Part shown: positions 17,079 to 25,281 of the stretch, one piece after another
How positions within the stretch are numbered: the first letter of the stretch is position 1
Layout: every line of letters begins with the position of its first letter
DNA from: ZC4RG30 sp039932715
GTDB taxonomy: Bacteria; Pseudomonadota; Gammaproteobacteria; Steroidobacterales; Steroidobacteraceae
NCBI GenBank assembly: GCA_039932715.1
Contig: JBDTPN010000005.1
Coordinates: forward strand, 62,001 to 126,000
Direction of reading: 5' to 3'
DNA: 64,000 nucleotides
Translations under genes and position numbers: made by a program
Notes under the pieces: model-generated
The model's input: only the letters and a program-made list of their open reading frames with translations
Told to the model about the DNA's origin: nothing
Database searches by the model: none

Positions 17079-18062
17079 TCAATCCAGCAGGCGACCCCAC
17101 TGCTTGCGAAATTCATTGATGGCCCGATCTGCTCCCACCAGCCTGTCACTTGCGGCCTCTTCACTCGATGCTGGCGTCTGGGTCACCACCACGCGCTTAT
17201 CCTGGTTGAGGATGAAGCGATTGCTCTGCGACAACAACCAACCCAGCGGGCGTTCGATCAGCCTGGGACCAATCTGGTGATATACCCTGAGGTAGTACCG
17301 AGTGGTTTGCTCATTGATGGGCACGAAGGCAATGAAATTTTTGAACCGCGGGCCGATGTTGAGCAACCAGATTCCCGGATAGAGGAATTCCAAACCGGGT
17401 TCGCGACCGGAAGCAGCTGACGCAAGCTCCGCCATTTCGCGCGCGGGCCCATCGTCTTTTCGATTTGACGGCCAGACGCGAATACCCGCTTCGCTGGCCT
17501 GCACATAAGGGCCTTCGACCAGGGTGCGGCTGCCCCCGCCTATGGTGGTGCGATGCACGAACGGCAGATGCGCCACATCCAGCTGGTTTTCGATGGCACG
17601 CGTGCAGTGCACGGGCCAGTCAACAGCGATGGTGTAACTGCGCCACTTTTCATCCAGCTGGTCAAACCAGGGCAGCTGTGCCGAAGCCGTCTCTGGCGCG
17701 CCCAGCCACAGCCACACAAACCCATGGGCCTCGCGAACTGCGAATGACTGGACTGTCAATCCCCTGGGGATCTTTCCGCTCTTTCCCACTGAGGGAATGT
17801 GAGTGCAGCGACCCAGGCCGTCGTAGTGGAAACCATGAAAGGGGCACACGATGCAGTCGTTTTCGATTCGACCAGCACTCAACGACGCACCCAGGTGCGG
17901 ACAGCGGTCGCTCTGCCCGTGAATCTGTCCGTCGGAACTGCGCCAGAACACCAGCTTCATACCCAGTCGCTGGGCACCGAATGGTTTGCGACCTACATCG
18001 CGGCACTGGAGCAGCGGATACCAATGATTCCGGGGGACCCGCATTGGCGAGATTTTATCCAT
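17079..18062 (-). CDS. Rieske aromatic-ring-type oxygenase, alpha subunit
   Basis: 327 residues. The N-terminal Rieske domain binds 2Fe-2S through CPHLGASLSAG and CPFHGFHYDG (two Cys, two His). The catalytic domain has the mononuclear iron motif ENQLDVAHLPFVHRTT (two His, with the bridging Asp). This is the one-component oxygenase type seen in vanillate demethylase and pheophorbide oxygenase relatives; the substrate is unknown and the reductase is not adjacent. The start overlaps the stop of the upstream MFS gene by eight bases, suggesting that the transporter imports its substrate. An alternative ATG gives MRVPRNHWYPL. Confidence 0.88.
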   Translation of the reverse strand: MDKISPMRVPRNHWYPLLQCRDVGRKPFGAQRLGMKLVFWRSSDGQIHGQSDRCPHLGASLSAGRIENDCIVCPFHGFHYDGLGRCTHIPSVGKSGKIPRGLTVQSFAVREAHGFVWLWLGAPETASAQLPWFDQLDEKWRSYTIAVDWPVHCTRAIENQLDVAHLPFVHRTTIGGGSRTLVEGPYVQASEAGIRVWPSNRKDDGPAREMAELASAASGREPGLEFLYPGIWLLNIGPRFKNFIAFVPINEQTTRYYLRVYHQIGPRLIERPLGWLLSQSNRFILNQDKRVVVTQTPASSEEAASDRLVGADRAINEFRKQWGRLLD

Positions 18063-19278
18063 TGCGGTTTCCCGAGCGCAGCGCCAGGGGGAGCAGCATC
18101 ACGAATAGCGCACACAGGGACATGGGAATCATCAGCGCACCCAGTACCAGCGTGGGGGACAACGATTGCTTCATCAACCAAGCCATCGCCAGGGGTCCAA
18201 AGAATGAACCTGCCCTGCCAACGCCATTGGCCCATCCCACTCCGGTCGAACGAAGTTCCGGCGGGTAATAGGTTGAAGCCAGTGGCGCCAGTGTCAGGCT
18301 GGCACCGATGCCGCCAAAACCTATCAGGATGATCAGTACGGCCCACATCCAGGTGCTGCCTGGATTGGTGGTACACAACCCCAAGGCGACCGCTGCGGTG
18401 AGATACACCCCCATCAGCGCCATTACCGTGCGGCCGCGATCCGCCTGCGTCGAGACAAAATAGCAGCCGGTCAAGCCGCCAATGGCCAGGAAACTTGTGA
18501 CCCGTGAGGCGCCAGCCAAGGTCCAGCCGTTCTGCACCAGCAGCGTTGGCAACCAGCTAAACAGGCCATAATTGGCGAACAGGTTTAGCGCCGTCAGCAG
18601 CCACATGAATAGAGTCCGATAGCGATAGCGGGGGGCAAAGAGCGCCGTGACCCGTTGCAGCGCATTGGGCTGCGAGTCGCGCGGTGCATCTGCCGCGAGT
18701 CGCGACTGCGGAATTCCCCAGAAGCACAGCAGCGCAATCACCAGCGGCATGATGCCGCCGTATGCAAACAACCCCTGCCAGCCCCAGTGCACCGACAACA
18801 GGGGCGCGATCTGCCCCGCCGATGCGGCACCGATGGCAAAGCCACTGGCCATGATGGTCACCAAAGTAACGCGTCGGGCCGCAGGCGCGATTTCGGCAAC
18901 GATTGCGATGGTGATGGGCACCACCGCGCCCAGTCCGCATCCGGCTATGGTGCGCCAGATGGCGATCTGCGTCGGACCGGTACTGCGCATTGCGCATAGC
19001 GTGGCCATGCCCAGCAGCAGCAAGCTGACAATCAGCATCGGGCGTCTTCCGAAACGGTCGGCAAGCGGACTCAGGAGCATGGCACCCAGGGCCATGCCGG
19101 CAAGGGAGCCCGAAGCGGCCGCGGCAAAGGCGGTTGGCGCTACTTGAAAATCGCTGGCCATCAGCGGTATGGCCATGGCCAGCATCTGCGCGTCATAGCC
19201 ATCGAAGAATGCGGCCAGCGCGCACAGCACGATCACCCACCACTGACCTGCGGTCAGCGAAATCCTCCCCTCAGTCAT
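18055..19278 (-). CDS. MFS transporter, aromatic-acid/proton symporter-like
   Basis: 407 residues with 12 predicted membrane helices. The first helix has ALAAFFDGYDAQMLAMAIP, matching the aromatic acid:H+ symporter (AAHS) subfamily motif, and loop 2-3 has SPLADRFGRRPML. It overlaps the Rieske oxygenase gene by eight bases, so uptake of an aromatic or related acid for that oxygenase is likely. The first 13 bases of the gene lie within a 52-bp repeat that recurs at 21318, just after the permease gene. Confidence 0.87.
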   Translation of the reverse strand: MTEGRISLTAGQWWVIVLCALAAFFDGYDAQMLAMAIPLMASDFQVAPTAFAAAASGSLAGMALGAMLLSPLADRFGRRPMLIVSLLLLGMATLCAMRSTGPTQIAIWRTIAGCGLGAVVPITIAIVAEIAPAARRVTLVTIMASGFAIGAASAGQIAPLLSVHWGWQGLFAYGGIMPLVIALLCFWGIPQSRLAADAPRDSQPNALQRVTALFAPRYRYRTLFMWLLTALNLFANYGLFSWLPTLLVQNGWTLAGASRVTSFLAIGGLTGCYFVSTQADRGRTVMALMGVYLTAAVALGLCTTNPGSTWMWAVLIILIGFGGIGASLTLAPLASTYYPPELRSTGVGWANGVGRAGSFFGPLAMAWLMKQSLSPTLVLGALMIPMSLCALFVMLLPLALRSGNRNG

Positions 19279-19317
19279 CCATCAACGGTAACTGAATATG
19301 GGAGGAAAGACGATGAC
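19266..19317. repeat. Copy A of 52-bp imperfect direct repeat
   Basis: Matches 21318-21369 in the same orientation at 48 of 52 positions. Read on the minus strand it encodes a remnant like VIVFPPIFSYR, a stop, then the ATG ACT GAG GGG that starts the MFS gene. It abuts the mddA stop codon. Confidence 0.85.
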
Positions 19318-20120
19318 TAGAAGTGCTGCCTTACCAGCGCCTGCTTTGAGCGCCGACTCGCCAATGTGGGCACGATGCTTCCGACGCGATCACGGTAGTC
19401 CTCGTACTGTTGCATCCATTGCCGCTGCATCGAGCGCTCCTCGAAATAGACCCCAATCCAGATATAGACCGTGCAGCCAACGGCAAACAACAGATGATCC
19501 AGCTTCATCGTCGGCACTACCCATATGCCGATCAGAAGGCCGGTCATGATCGGATGGCGATCGAAGCGGTACATCCAGCGCTCGCGAAACGGCGCCGGAC
19601 GCAGCGGCCTTTCGCGCAGGGCCAGGTAGACCTGCTGCAAACCGAACAGCTCGAAATGGTTGATCGCAAAACTTGCGGCGAAGAGGTAGACCCATCCGGC
19701 CAGGGCAGCGCCGTACAATGACCATCGAAGCATCGGTACGTCAACTGACCAGACTATGGCCGGCATCGGCTGCCACAACATCAGCACGGGAACAAGGAAC
19801 AACCCGGTTGCCAGCACATAGGTTGAGCGCTCTGCGGCAGCAGGAATGACGCGCGTCCACAGGTCCTTGAAACCCGGTCTGGCCATCACGCTGTGCTGGA
19901 TCGCGAACGCGACGAGCAGCGCAACGTCGAGCATGAGTGCCGATCCGAAGCTCAACTCGCCCAGACGACCGCCGGTGAAGTCGACGACTCCGAGCATGAA
20001 CAAGATGAGCGCGAGCAAGGCTGCCACGCCTATCAGGTAGGACGTCAGTCCATAAACAAATACCCCGCCACGATAAAGTGGCGAGCGTGATGATGCCTGC
20101 GTGGTGACCGCTGCTCTCAT
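19317..20120 (-). CDS. mddA: Methanethiol S-methyltransferase (MddA)
   Basis: 267-residue integral membrane protein of the NnrU/isoprenylcysteine methyltransferase-like group. It has about five to six hydrophobic segments and MddA hallmarks: FAIQHSVMARPGFK, SFAINHFELFGLQQVYL and the SAM-site motif FDRHPIMTGLLIGIW. MddA methylates methanethiol with SAM to dimethyl sulfide. It lies downstream of an AraC-type regulator (gap 143 bases) and between two direct repeats, suggesting acquisition as a unit. The last codons merge with the repeat, and the C-terminal RSKQALVRQHF may therefore be recently altered. Confidence 0.86.
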   Translation of the reverse strand: MRAAVTTQASSRSPLYRGGVFVYGLTSYLIGVAALLALILFMLGVVDFTGGRLGELSFGSALMLDVALLVAFAIQHSVMARPGFKDLWTRVIPAAAERSTYVLATGLFLVPVLMLWQPMPAIVWSVDVPMLRWSLYGAALAGWVYLFAASFAINHFELFGLQQVYLALRERPLRPAPFRERWMYRFDRHPIMTGLLIGIWVVPTMKLDHLLFAVGCTVYIWIGVYFEERSMQRQWMQQYEDYRDRVGSIVPTLASRRSKQALVRQHF

Positions 20121-20263
20121 GGTTCGTGCCTAGGTGATCGGACAAGCAGCGATTATTTCAAGCCGCAGCCATTCCCGCTTCTCCTGAAGTCCAGCAACTT
20201 TGCCTTTCCGTCCTTGATGCAGCGTGGTGGTCGTCCAGCGCGAGGGCTGCGCCCGAAGCTCCC

Positions 20264-21280
20264 TCAGTCGGCCGCCCTCGCCCGCGGGGTCTTCGCGCGG
20301 TCGCGGCGCCAGGCCGCCGGCGGCATGCCGACGCTGCGCTTGAACGCACGCGCAAACGCCGCCTCAGAGTCATAACCGACGTCAACCGCGATCGCCGCGA
20401 CAGTGGCGCGCGTATCCAATAACAGGCGCGCTGCGGCCTGCATGCGCCATTGCGCCAGATACTGCATGGGCGGCAGACCCACGAGTTGCGCGAAGCGATC
20501 ATGCAGCGCCGAGCGCGACAGACCGGAGCGACGCCCCAGTTCTTCGATAGTCCAGTCCCGCCCCGGCTGCTCATGCATCAATGCCAGCGCACGACCGACA
20601 AAGTGATCGCGCAGGCCGGCAAGCCAGCCTGAGCTGTGCATGGGCAGTTGATCGCCGTAGCGTCGCACCGCGTCGACGAACATCAGCTCACTCATGCGCG
20701 CCAGCATGGCTTCGCCACCGGGACGGCGGGCGCGCGACTCGGCGGCCGCCTGCTGAGTGAATCGGGCAATCCAGCCGCCGTCGTCTGCGCCGCGCAAATG
20801 CAGCAGTCGCGGCAGCGCTGCAATCAACGGGTTGAAGGGTTGCAGGTCGCAACCGAGAAAGCCGCAAACAATGGACGCGTCGGCACTGAACGCGGGCGGT
20901 CGCGGAAACAGGACATCCGAGCCTTGGCGAGCGACTTGAAATGGCAGCTGATCAATGCTGGCATCTGTCAACCAACTCATGTCAACACTACCGCGTGCGC
21001 CGGGTGCACTCGATATGACATGGGCGTCGCCATGCGGAAACATCACCACATCGCCCACAGACAGTTGAATCGACGGTCCATCTGGAATCCCGGCCCAACA
21101 ACTTCCCAACGTAACAGCATGATAAGCGACCACGTGTTCGACGTCGGGCATGAGGAACGGCGCGATCTCTCGTGAGGGCAGTCCCTCGGCGGCCCACGCA
21201 CTACTGCAGTTGACGTCGAAGAACACAGCCCCGCGCAGCCGTACGCCTCGCAGCACTTCGGACAACGCGTCCTGGCTCAT
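20264..21280 (-). CDS. AraC family transcriptional regulator
   Basis: 338 residues. The N-terminal cupin-like sensor (about 10-190; HVVAYHAVTLG, SVGDVVMFPHGDAHV) is of the type that binds a small effector. The C-terminal pair of helix-turn-helix units (about 230-330) is clear: WTIEELGRRSGLSRSALHDRF and VAAIAVDVGYDSEAAFARAF, followed by the GMPPAAWRR ending. Its ATG overlaps the stop of a 17-codon reading frame (21277-21330) created by repeat copy B. It probably controls mddA downstream or the flanking genes. Confidence 0.9.
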   Translation of the reverse strand: MSQDALSEVLRGVRLRGAVFFDVNCSSAWAAEGLPSREIAPFLMPDVEHVVAYHAVTLGSCWAGIPDGPSIQLSVGDVVMFPHGDAHVISSAPGARGSVDMSWLTDASIDQLPFQVARQGSDVLFPRPPAFSADASIVCGFLGCDLQPFNPLIAALPRLLHLRGADDGGWIARFTQQAAAESRARRPGGEAMLARMSELMFVDAVRRYGDQLPMHSSGWLAGLRDHFVGRALALMHEQPGRDWTIEELGRRSGLSRSALHDRFAQLVGLPPMQYLAQWRMQAAARLLLDTRATVAAIAVDVGYDSEAAFARAFKRSVGMPPAAWRRDRAKTPRARAAD

Positions 21281-21330
21281 CCCGGCGGCGCAAGCGCCGG
21301 CGACGCCTGCAACTCATTCCCCTCAGTCAT
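21277..21330 (-). other. 17-codon leader ORF from the duplicated MFS start
   Basis: Begins MTEGNELQAS at the ATG inside repeat copy B, three bases after the permease stop, and ends with a TGA that overlaps the AraC start (ATGA). Its first four codons equal those of the MFS gene at 19278. It looks like the displaced start of that gene and may couple AraC translation to the permease transcript. Confidence 0.45.
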
Positions 21331-21369
21331 CCCTCAACGGTAGCCGAATACGGGAGGAAAGACGATGAC
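21318..21369. repeat. Copy B of 52-bp imperfect direct repeat
   Basis: Partner of 19266-19317 (four mismatches). On the minus strand it covers the last codons of the membrane protein gene (VIVFPPVFGYR and stop) and the following ATGACTGAGGGG. The two copies bracket mddA and araC. Confidence 0.85.
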
Positions 21370-22704
21370 CACAAACGCCGCCCATACGGAATACACAGGC
21401 AGGTAGGCGATCTGCCACCACTCCAGCGAGGCAAACGAGCTGTGGCGGCGCAGGAAGCGGGCGTAGAACCACGCCAAGCCCGCCAGACTGACCAGGAAAA
21501 TGATGTTCTCGCCCAGGGCTGCCACCCGATTGGGGGTAAAGCCGAATTCTGAAATCCGATTGGAGATCGCGGCAAGCGCCACCACATCTACAACGAGTGC
21601 GACAGTGACCAGCAACAGCTGCAACCAGTCGAAGAGATCAGGCGGTGCCTGCGGATCGCGCGCTGAGGTGGCGTAAAGCACCAGCGCAACGACCATAGCC
21701 AGCAGCAGGTCAAAGGAAATCAGGACGCCGCGCTCCACATCGATGGGATTGCCGGTCCATACCATGGTGAACAGGAACACCAGCAGCACGGCGGCAAACA
21801 ACGGAGTGAACAGCCTGGTCAGCACGGGCGCCATGTTCTCGATGACGCTCTTCTTCGCTTCTACCAGCCAGGAGCCGACGATGACCGCGCCCATCGCACC
21901 GCAAGGAACCAGCCAGGCCTTGGTCAGCCACTGCACGTCCATCCCAATGGCCTTGAACATCATCAGGGTGAAGCCGGTAAGCACGAAACCGCCCAGGGCG
22001 ATGAGCACGTAATAGATGAACAACTCGCCGGAGAAACGAACAAAGTCCATGCGCCCATTGCCAGCAAACCATCGACCACCCGTGTAGGCGACGCCGACAA
22101 CGAGCCACAAGGCGATGGGCAGGTGCAGTGCGGTCAGGCCCAGGGTGTCGCTCTTGGCTATGAACGGGAAGACATTGGCGAAGAACGCCGCGGCCACGAA
22201 AACCACGCCCAGCGACACGCAGGCCGCGGCGTGGAGTCCGCGCTTCCAGGCAAAGTAGCCCGTAAGCAACGGCAATACGAACAGGCTGGTATTGCGCGCG
22301 TAGAACCCCCAGTCACCGCCGTTAAGCTGAAGTCCGAAGAGCTCCGGCAGCTTGATGGCCAGGGCCGCGGCAAGGGCGACGCAGAGGACCACAAGCGCCT
22401 CGGTGCGCGCATTGCTTTCCGGTTCATCGCCATCGGGTGCCGTGACCAGCTGCTTCCACAGCCGCTCGGAGTGCTCTCGAGCAAACTCCAGCGACACCGC
22501 GTTGAGACTTCCAATCCGCTTGACTGCGACCAGAAACGCTTCGTCGGGCTCGAGGCCTGAGTCTGTGAGCATTGCAATCTGCCCGCGCAGGTTGTCCTCC
22601 AGCTCCGCAACATCCGGCGCACGGATGCCCGGCCGGCGGCGCAGATAGTCGCGCCATTGAGAGATTTGCTCCTCGAGCGCTGCGAGGTCATTGGGGGTAT
22701 TCAT
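21334..22704 (-). CDS. Permease prefix domain 1 membrane protein, PadR partner
   Basis: 456 residues from MNTPNDLAALEEQI; this ATG overlaps the PadR stop (ATGA), which fixes the start. Residues 1-90 form a soluble helical domain (EEQISQWRDYLRRR, VAELEDNLRGQIAMLTDSGL, DEAFLVAVKRIG), the permease prefix domain that commonly accompanies PadR regulators. About ten to twelve membrane helices follow to the C-terminus. There is no ATP-binding domain. The role is unknown; such pairs resemble one-gene sensor or transport systems under PadR control. Confidence 0.82.
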   Translation of the reverse strand: MNTPNDLAALEEQISQWRDYLRRRPGIRAPDVAELEDNLRGQIAMLTDSGLEPDEAFLVAVKRIGSLNAVSLEFAREHSERLWKQLVTAPDGDEPESNARTEALVVLCVALAAALAIKLPELFGLQLNGGDWGFYARNTSLFVLPLLTGYFAWKRGLHAAACVSLGVVFVAAAFFANVFPFIAKSDTLGLTALHLPIALWLVVGVAYTGGRWFAGNGRMDFVRFSGELFIYYVLIALGGFVLTGFTLMMFKAIGMDVQWLTKAWLVPCGAMGAVIVGSWLVEAKKSVIENMAPVLTRLFTPLFAAVLLVFLFTMVWTGNPIDVERGVLISFDLLLAMVVALVLYATSARDPQAPPDLFDWLQLLLVTVALVVDVVALAAISNRISEFGFTPNRVAALGENIIFLVSLAGLAWFYARFLRRHSSFASLEWWQIAYLPVYSVWAAFVVIVFPPVFGYR

Positions 22705-23039
22705 GCCATTGCCGCCTTCATCCAGATTCCACGAAGCGTTCTGTCCACGGCCTGCCACTGCTCCTTCTGCTCAGCCAGCTGCGTCAGGCCCTGTTTGGTG
22801 ATGCGGTAATACTTGCGCTTGCGCCCGGTCTCGGAGACGCCCCACTTTGCGGCGACCAGGTCCTGCCGCTCGAGCCGATGCAGCACCGGGTAAAGCATGC
22901 CGTCGGTCCACTGCAGGTGTCCGCGCGACAATTCGGCCACGCGCTTGATGACGGCGTAACCGTAGCTGTCCCCTTCGGCGAGTATCGCCAGAACCAGGGG
23001 GGTGGCGGAGGCGGCCACCAGATCCTTGTTGAGCTCCAT
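22701..23039 (-). CDS. PadR family transcriptional regulator
   Basis: 112 residues from MELNKDLVAASATPLVLAIL, the usual PadR N-terminus; an in-frame upstream codon at 23078 lies in the promoter and is rejected. The winged helix is clear: EGDSYGYAVIKRVAELSRG, then DGMLYPVLHRLERQDLV and GRKRKYYRITKQG, with a short C-terminal dimerisation helix. The gene overlaps the membrane-protein gene by four bases. A perfect palindrome over its own promoter points to autorepression. The predicted transcription start lies only a few bases before the ATG, with no good ribosome site, so the message may be nearly leaderless. Confidence 0.9.
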   Translation of the reverse strand: MELNKDLVAASATPLVLAILAEGDSYGYAVIKRVAELSRGHLQWTDGMLYPVLHRLERQDLVAAKWGVSETGRKRKYYRITKQGLTQLAEQKEQWQAVDRTLRGIWMKAAMA

Positions 23040-23049
23040 ACGTAGCAGT

Positions 23050-23078
23050 CTTATACATTGTAGCTCTATGTATATCAA
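23050..23078 (-). promoter_or_regulatory. padR promoter with overlapping palindromic operator
   Basis: On the minus strand TTGATA (23073-23078) and TATAAG (23050-23055) are spaced 17 bases. The same stretch holds a perfect 7+7 inverted repeat, TATACAT-N9-ATGTATA (23052-23074), whose core ACAT-N9-ATGT resembles PadR-type operators. Repressor bound here would block the polymerase. Confidence 0.65.
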
Positions 23079-23118
23079 GACGGGACAGAACGTGATCTCC
23101 AGGAGTTAGAATTTCTTG

Positions 23119-23877
23119 ATGCGCAGGCCATTTAACTATGTAGCCTTCGACCTGCTTGCAGCCGCCGGCCGCTCCTTTGCCGACACGCCGGCATTCGATC
23201 GCCCTGGTATAGCCATTTCCACTTCAACCATTCCGCGCGGCGGCGTTGCACTGGAGCTTGGGGTGCCTGACTTTCAGCAGGTATCGGATTCGGGGAGCAG
23301 GAGCACGATTTACAGCCTCGACGTAAACCTGCGCGCAGGCCTGAGTGACCACATCGAATTGCAGGTCGCGACACCGTTGATCAACGACCTCCATATGCGG
23401 GCCTTCGGATTAACTGATTCCGCCTATGGCACTGGGGATTTGAGCCTTTCCCTGAAAGCCGCATTGCCCTCCAGCGCCGAGGACTTTTCATGGGCCACTC
23501 TTGCCAACGCCACATTCGCGACTGGCCAAAGCCAGTTCACTTCGGGGAAATCTCAGTACAGCCTTGCAACCGCAATGAGCCTGAAGCTCAACGACATGTA
23601 TTCCGCTGGGGCATATATCAAGGCGAGCCTCTTCGCAGGCAGGGTCGGTTACACGCTTTCTCCCAATCTGAATTTTGGGCTCAGTGATGCGCTCGGCGCC
23701 TATTTGGAGGCGGGCTACAATCATGTCCCCGGTAATTCCGACGCCACAATTGCGGGAGGCGGCCTGGCCTGGATGGCAACCTCCAGGGTACAACTCGATC
23801 TGTCGGTGGATTTCGGCATGACCCGTCACAGCCCGGACGTTCAGGGTGGGTTTGGTGTTTCGCTCTATTTCGATTAA
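23119..23877 (+). CDS. Putative outer-membrane beta-barrel protein (MetA-phenol/DUF-type)
   Basis: About 252 residues. An AGGAG site at 23101 precedes a TTG (23116) and this ATG (23119); either could be the start. The chain shows alternating beta-strand patterns ending in an aromatic C-terminal residue zone (GGFGVSLYFD), as in outer-membrane barrels, and resembles transporters annotated as MetA-pathway of phenol degradation. The N-terminal signal is poor (FDLLAAAGRSFADTPA). It lies divergent from padR and downstream of its operator, so it may share that control. Function is unknown. Confidence 0.6.
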   Translation: MRRPFNYVAFDLLAAAGRSFADTPAFDRPGIAISTSTIPRGGVALELGVPDFQQVSDSGSRSTIYSLDVNLRAGLSDHIELQVATPLINDLHMRAFGLTDSAYGTGDLSLSLKAALPSSAEDFSWATLANATFATGQSQFTSGKSQYSLATAMSLKLNDMYSAGAYIKASLFAGRVGYTLSPNLNFGLSDALGAYLEAGYNHVPGNSDATIAGGGLAWMATSRVQLDLSVDFGMTRHSPDVQGGFGVSLYFD

Positions 23878-23976
23878 GGAGACTTCATCAAATCCATGAT
23901 CGGGCGAGCGTAGGCTCCGGTGCCATAGAGCAACCACGGGACTTGCCCCTGCGCACACTGACAAGGAGATTCCATC

Positions 23977-24309
23977 ATGGGACTATTTGACGGCGTTCTG
24001 GGTGGCGTGGTAGGTGCCAGCATGGTCTCAGTCGTGAACGGATTGATAGAGCGGCACGGCGGCGTACAGGGCATTGTTACTCAGCTTGAGCAACAGGGAC
24101 TCGGGCCCACTGTCAGGTCATGGGTTGGCACGGGCGCCAATCAACCAATCTCGCCGGAACAGATGCATCAGGCGCTCGGCGCAGACACGATTTCACAGTT
24201 GGCGGCGAAATTCGGCATGAATCCGCAGGACCTGGCGCAGAAACTGGCACAGGTGCTGCCCCAGGCCATCGACAAGATGACGCCTGGCGGAGTGATGCCG
24301 AAAGTCTAG
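23977..24309 (+). CDS. YidB family protein (DUF937)
   Basis: 110 residues with a strong AAGGAG ribosome site 9 bases upstream. It starts MGLFDGVLGGVVG, contains the family segment LEQQGLGPTVRSWVGTGANQP (about 38-58) and ISPEQMHQALGADTISQLAA, and ends with helices of the YidB fold. Recent work on relatives suggests involvement in stress and antibiotic tolerance; for this protein the role is unknown. No operon partner is obvious. Confidence 0.88.
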   Translation: MGLFDGVLGGVVGASMVSVVNGLIERHGGVQGIVTQLEQQGLGPTVRSWVGTGANQPISPEQMHQALGADTISQLAAKFGMNPQDLAQKLAQVLPQAIDKMTPGGVMPKV

Positions 24310-24316
24310 CCACACG

Positions 24317-24397
24317 GATTTCGAGCCGCTCAGGAACAACCCGGAATTCATTGCCCTGCTGGAGCATGGGGAAGCGGCAGCGCGGCAGAAAGGCTGA
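24317..24397 (+). pseudogene. C-terminal fossil of a TPR-type protein
   Basis: An open 26-codon stretch reads DFEPLRNNPEFIALLEHG and ends RQKG-stop. The pattern (D/F-x-PLRxxPxFxxLL) is the common last line of tetratricopeptide-repeat kinases and adenylate cyclase-like proteins. Everything upstream is missing, so this is a deletion scar in the gap before ppsR. Confidence 0.45.
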
Positions 24398-24400
24398 CGG

Positions 24401-25225
24401 TCAGTAGATAAGCCGGTCAGGCCGTATGTCGCGCAGAATAGTGGTGGCGATCTCCTCAATCGACTTGTGAGTCGAGGACAACCAGGGAATGGCCTCGCGG
24501 CGCATCATCGCCTCGGCTTCCCGCACCTCGAAACGGCAATTGTCGACGCTGGCATAGCGACTGTTGGGTCGCCGCTCATTGCGGATCTGCGACAGGCGCA
24601 GCGGCTCGATCGATAGTCCATAAATCTTGCGCTTGTGGGGTCGCAGCGCAGGGGGAAACTGCCTGCGCTGGAAATCCTCCGGAATCAGCGGGTAATTTGC
24701 TGCCTTGATACCGTGCTGCATGGCGAGATAAAGCGTGGTGGGCGTTTTGCCGCTGCGACTCACTCCCACCAATATGACGTCCGACATCTCGAGGTTGAGC
24801 GATGACTGCCCGTCGTCGTGAGCCAGCGTGAAATTTATAGCCTCGATGCGATCGTCGTATTCCGGGCTCTGGCTGACATCCGGAAATCTGCCGACGTGGT
24901 GGTTGCTTTTTACACCCAGCTCCAGCTCAAGGGGTTCCACGAAGGCGCGGAACATATCCAGCACCAGCCCTTTGCAGGCATCGGAGGTCAGGATGTCGCG
25001 AACGTCAATATTGGCCTGTGTCATGAACACTATGGGTCGCTTTCCTTCGCGCTCCCAGGCGGCATTGATCTCCTGCACGACGCCCCAGGCCTTGTCCACG
25101 GTGTCTACGAAAGGCCGCCGCACATGGCGCGGCTTGCCCGCGAACTGCGCCATGATGGAATTTCCGAAGGTCTCGGCGGTTATGCCCGTGCCGTCAGACA
25201 CAAAGAAGACGCTTCTGTTGGGCAT
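24401..25225 (-). CDS. ppsR: PEP synthase regulatory protein (kinase/pyrophosphorylase)
   Basis: 274-residue DUF299 bifunctional regulator. It phosphorylates PEP synthase on a threonine with ADP and removes the phosphate with inorganic phosphate. The nucleotide loop GVSRSGKT (154-161) is intact, preceded by EMSDVILV; the N-terminal VSDGTGITAETFGNSI is the second family motif. It is divergent from ppsA, its target, across a 56-base gap, the usual arrangement. Confidence 0.96.
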   Translation of the reverse strand: MPNRSVFFVSDGTGITAETFGNSIMAQFAGKPRHVRRPFVDTVDKAWGVVQEINAAWEREGKRPIVFMTQANIDVRDILTSDACKGLVLDMFRAFVEPLELELGVKSNHHVGRFPDVSQSPEYDDRIEAINFTLAHDDGQSSLNLEMSDVILVGVSRSGKTPTTLYLAMQHGIKAANYPLIPEDFQRRQFPPALRPHKRKIYGLSIEPLRLSQIRNERRPNSRYASVDNCRFEVREAEAMMRREAIPWLSSTHKSIEEIATTILRDIRPDRLIY

Positions 25226-25248
25226 GCGTGCATATTAGAGATAATCTC
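25218..25248 (+). promoter_or_regulatory. Candidate ppsA promoter with palindrome
   Basis: TTGGGC (25218-25223) and GATAAT (25240-25245) are 16 bases apart. The -10 lies in a short inverted repeat, GAGAT-A-ATCTC (25238-25248), which could be an operator for this divergent region. Confidence 0.35.
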
Positions 25249-25281
25249 GGATACGAACAGCAACAAGCTCTGGAGTCATGA

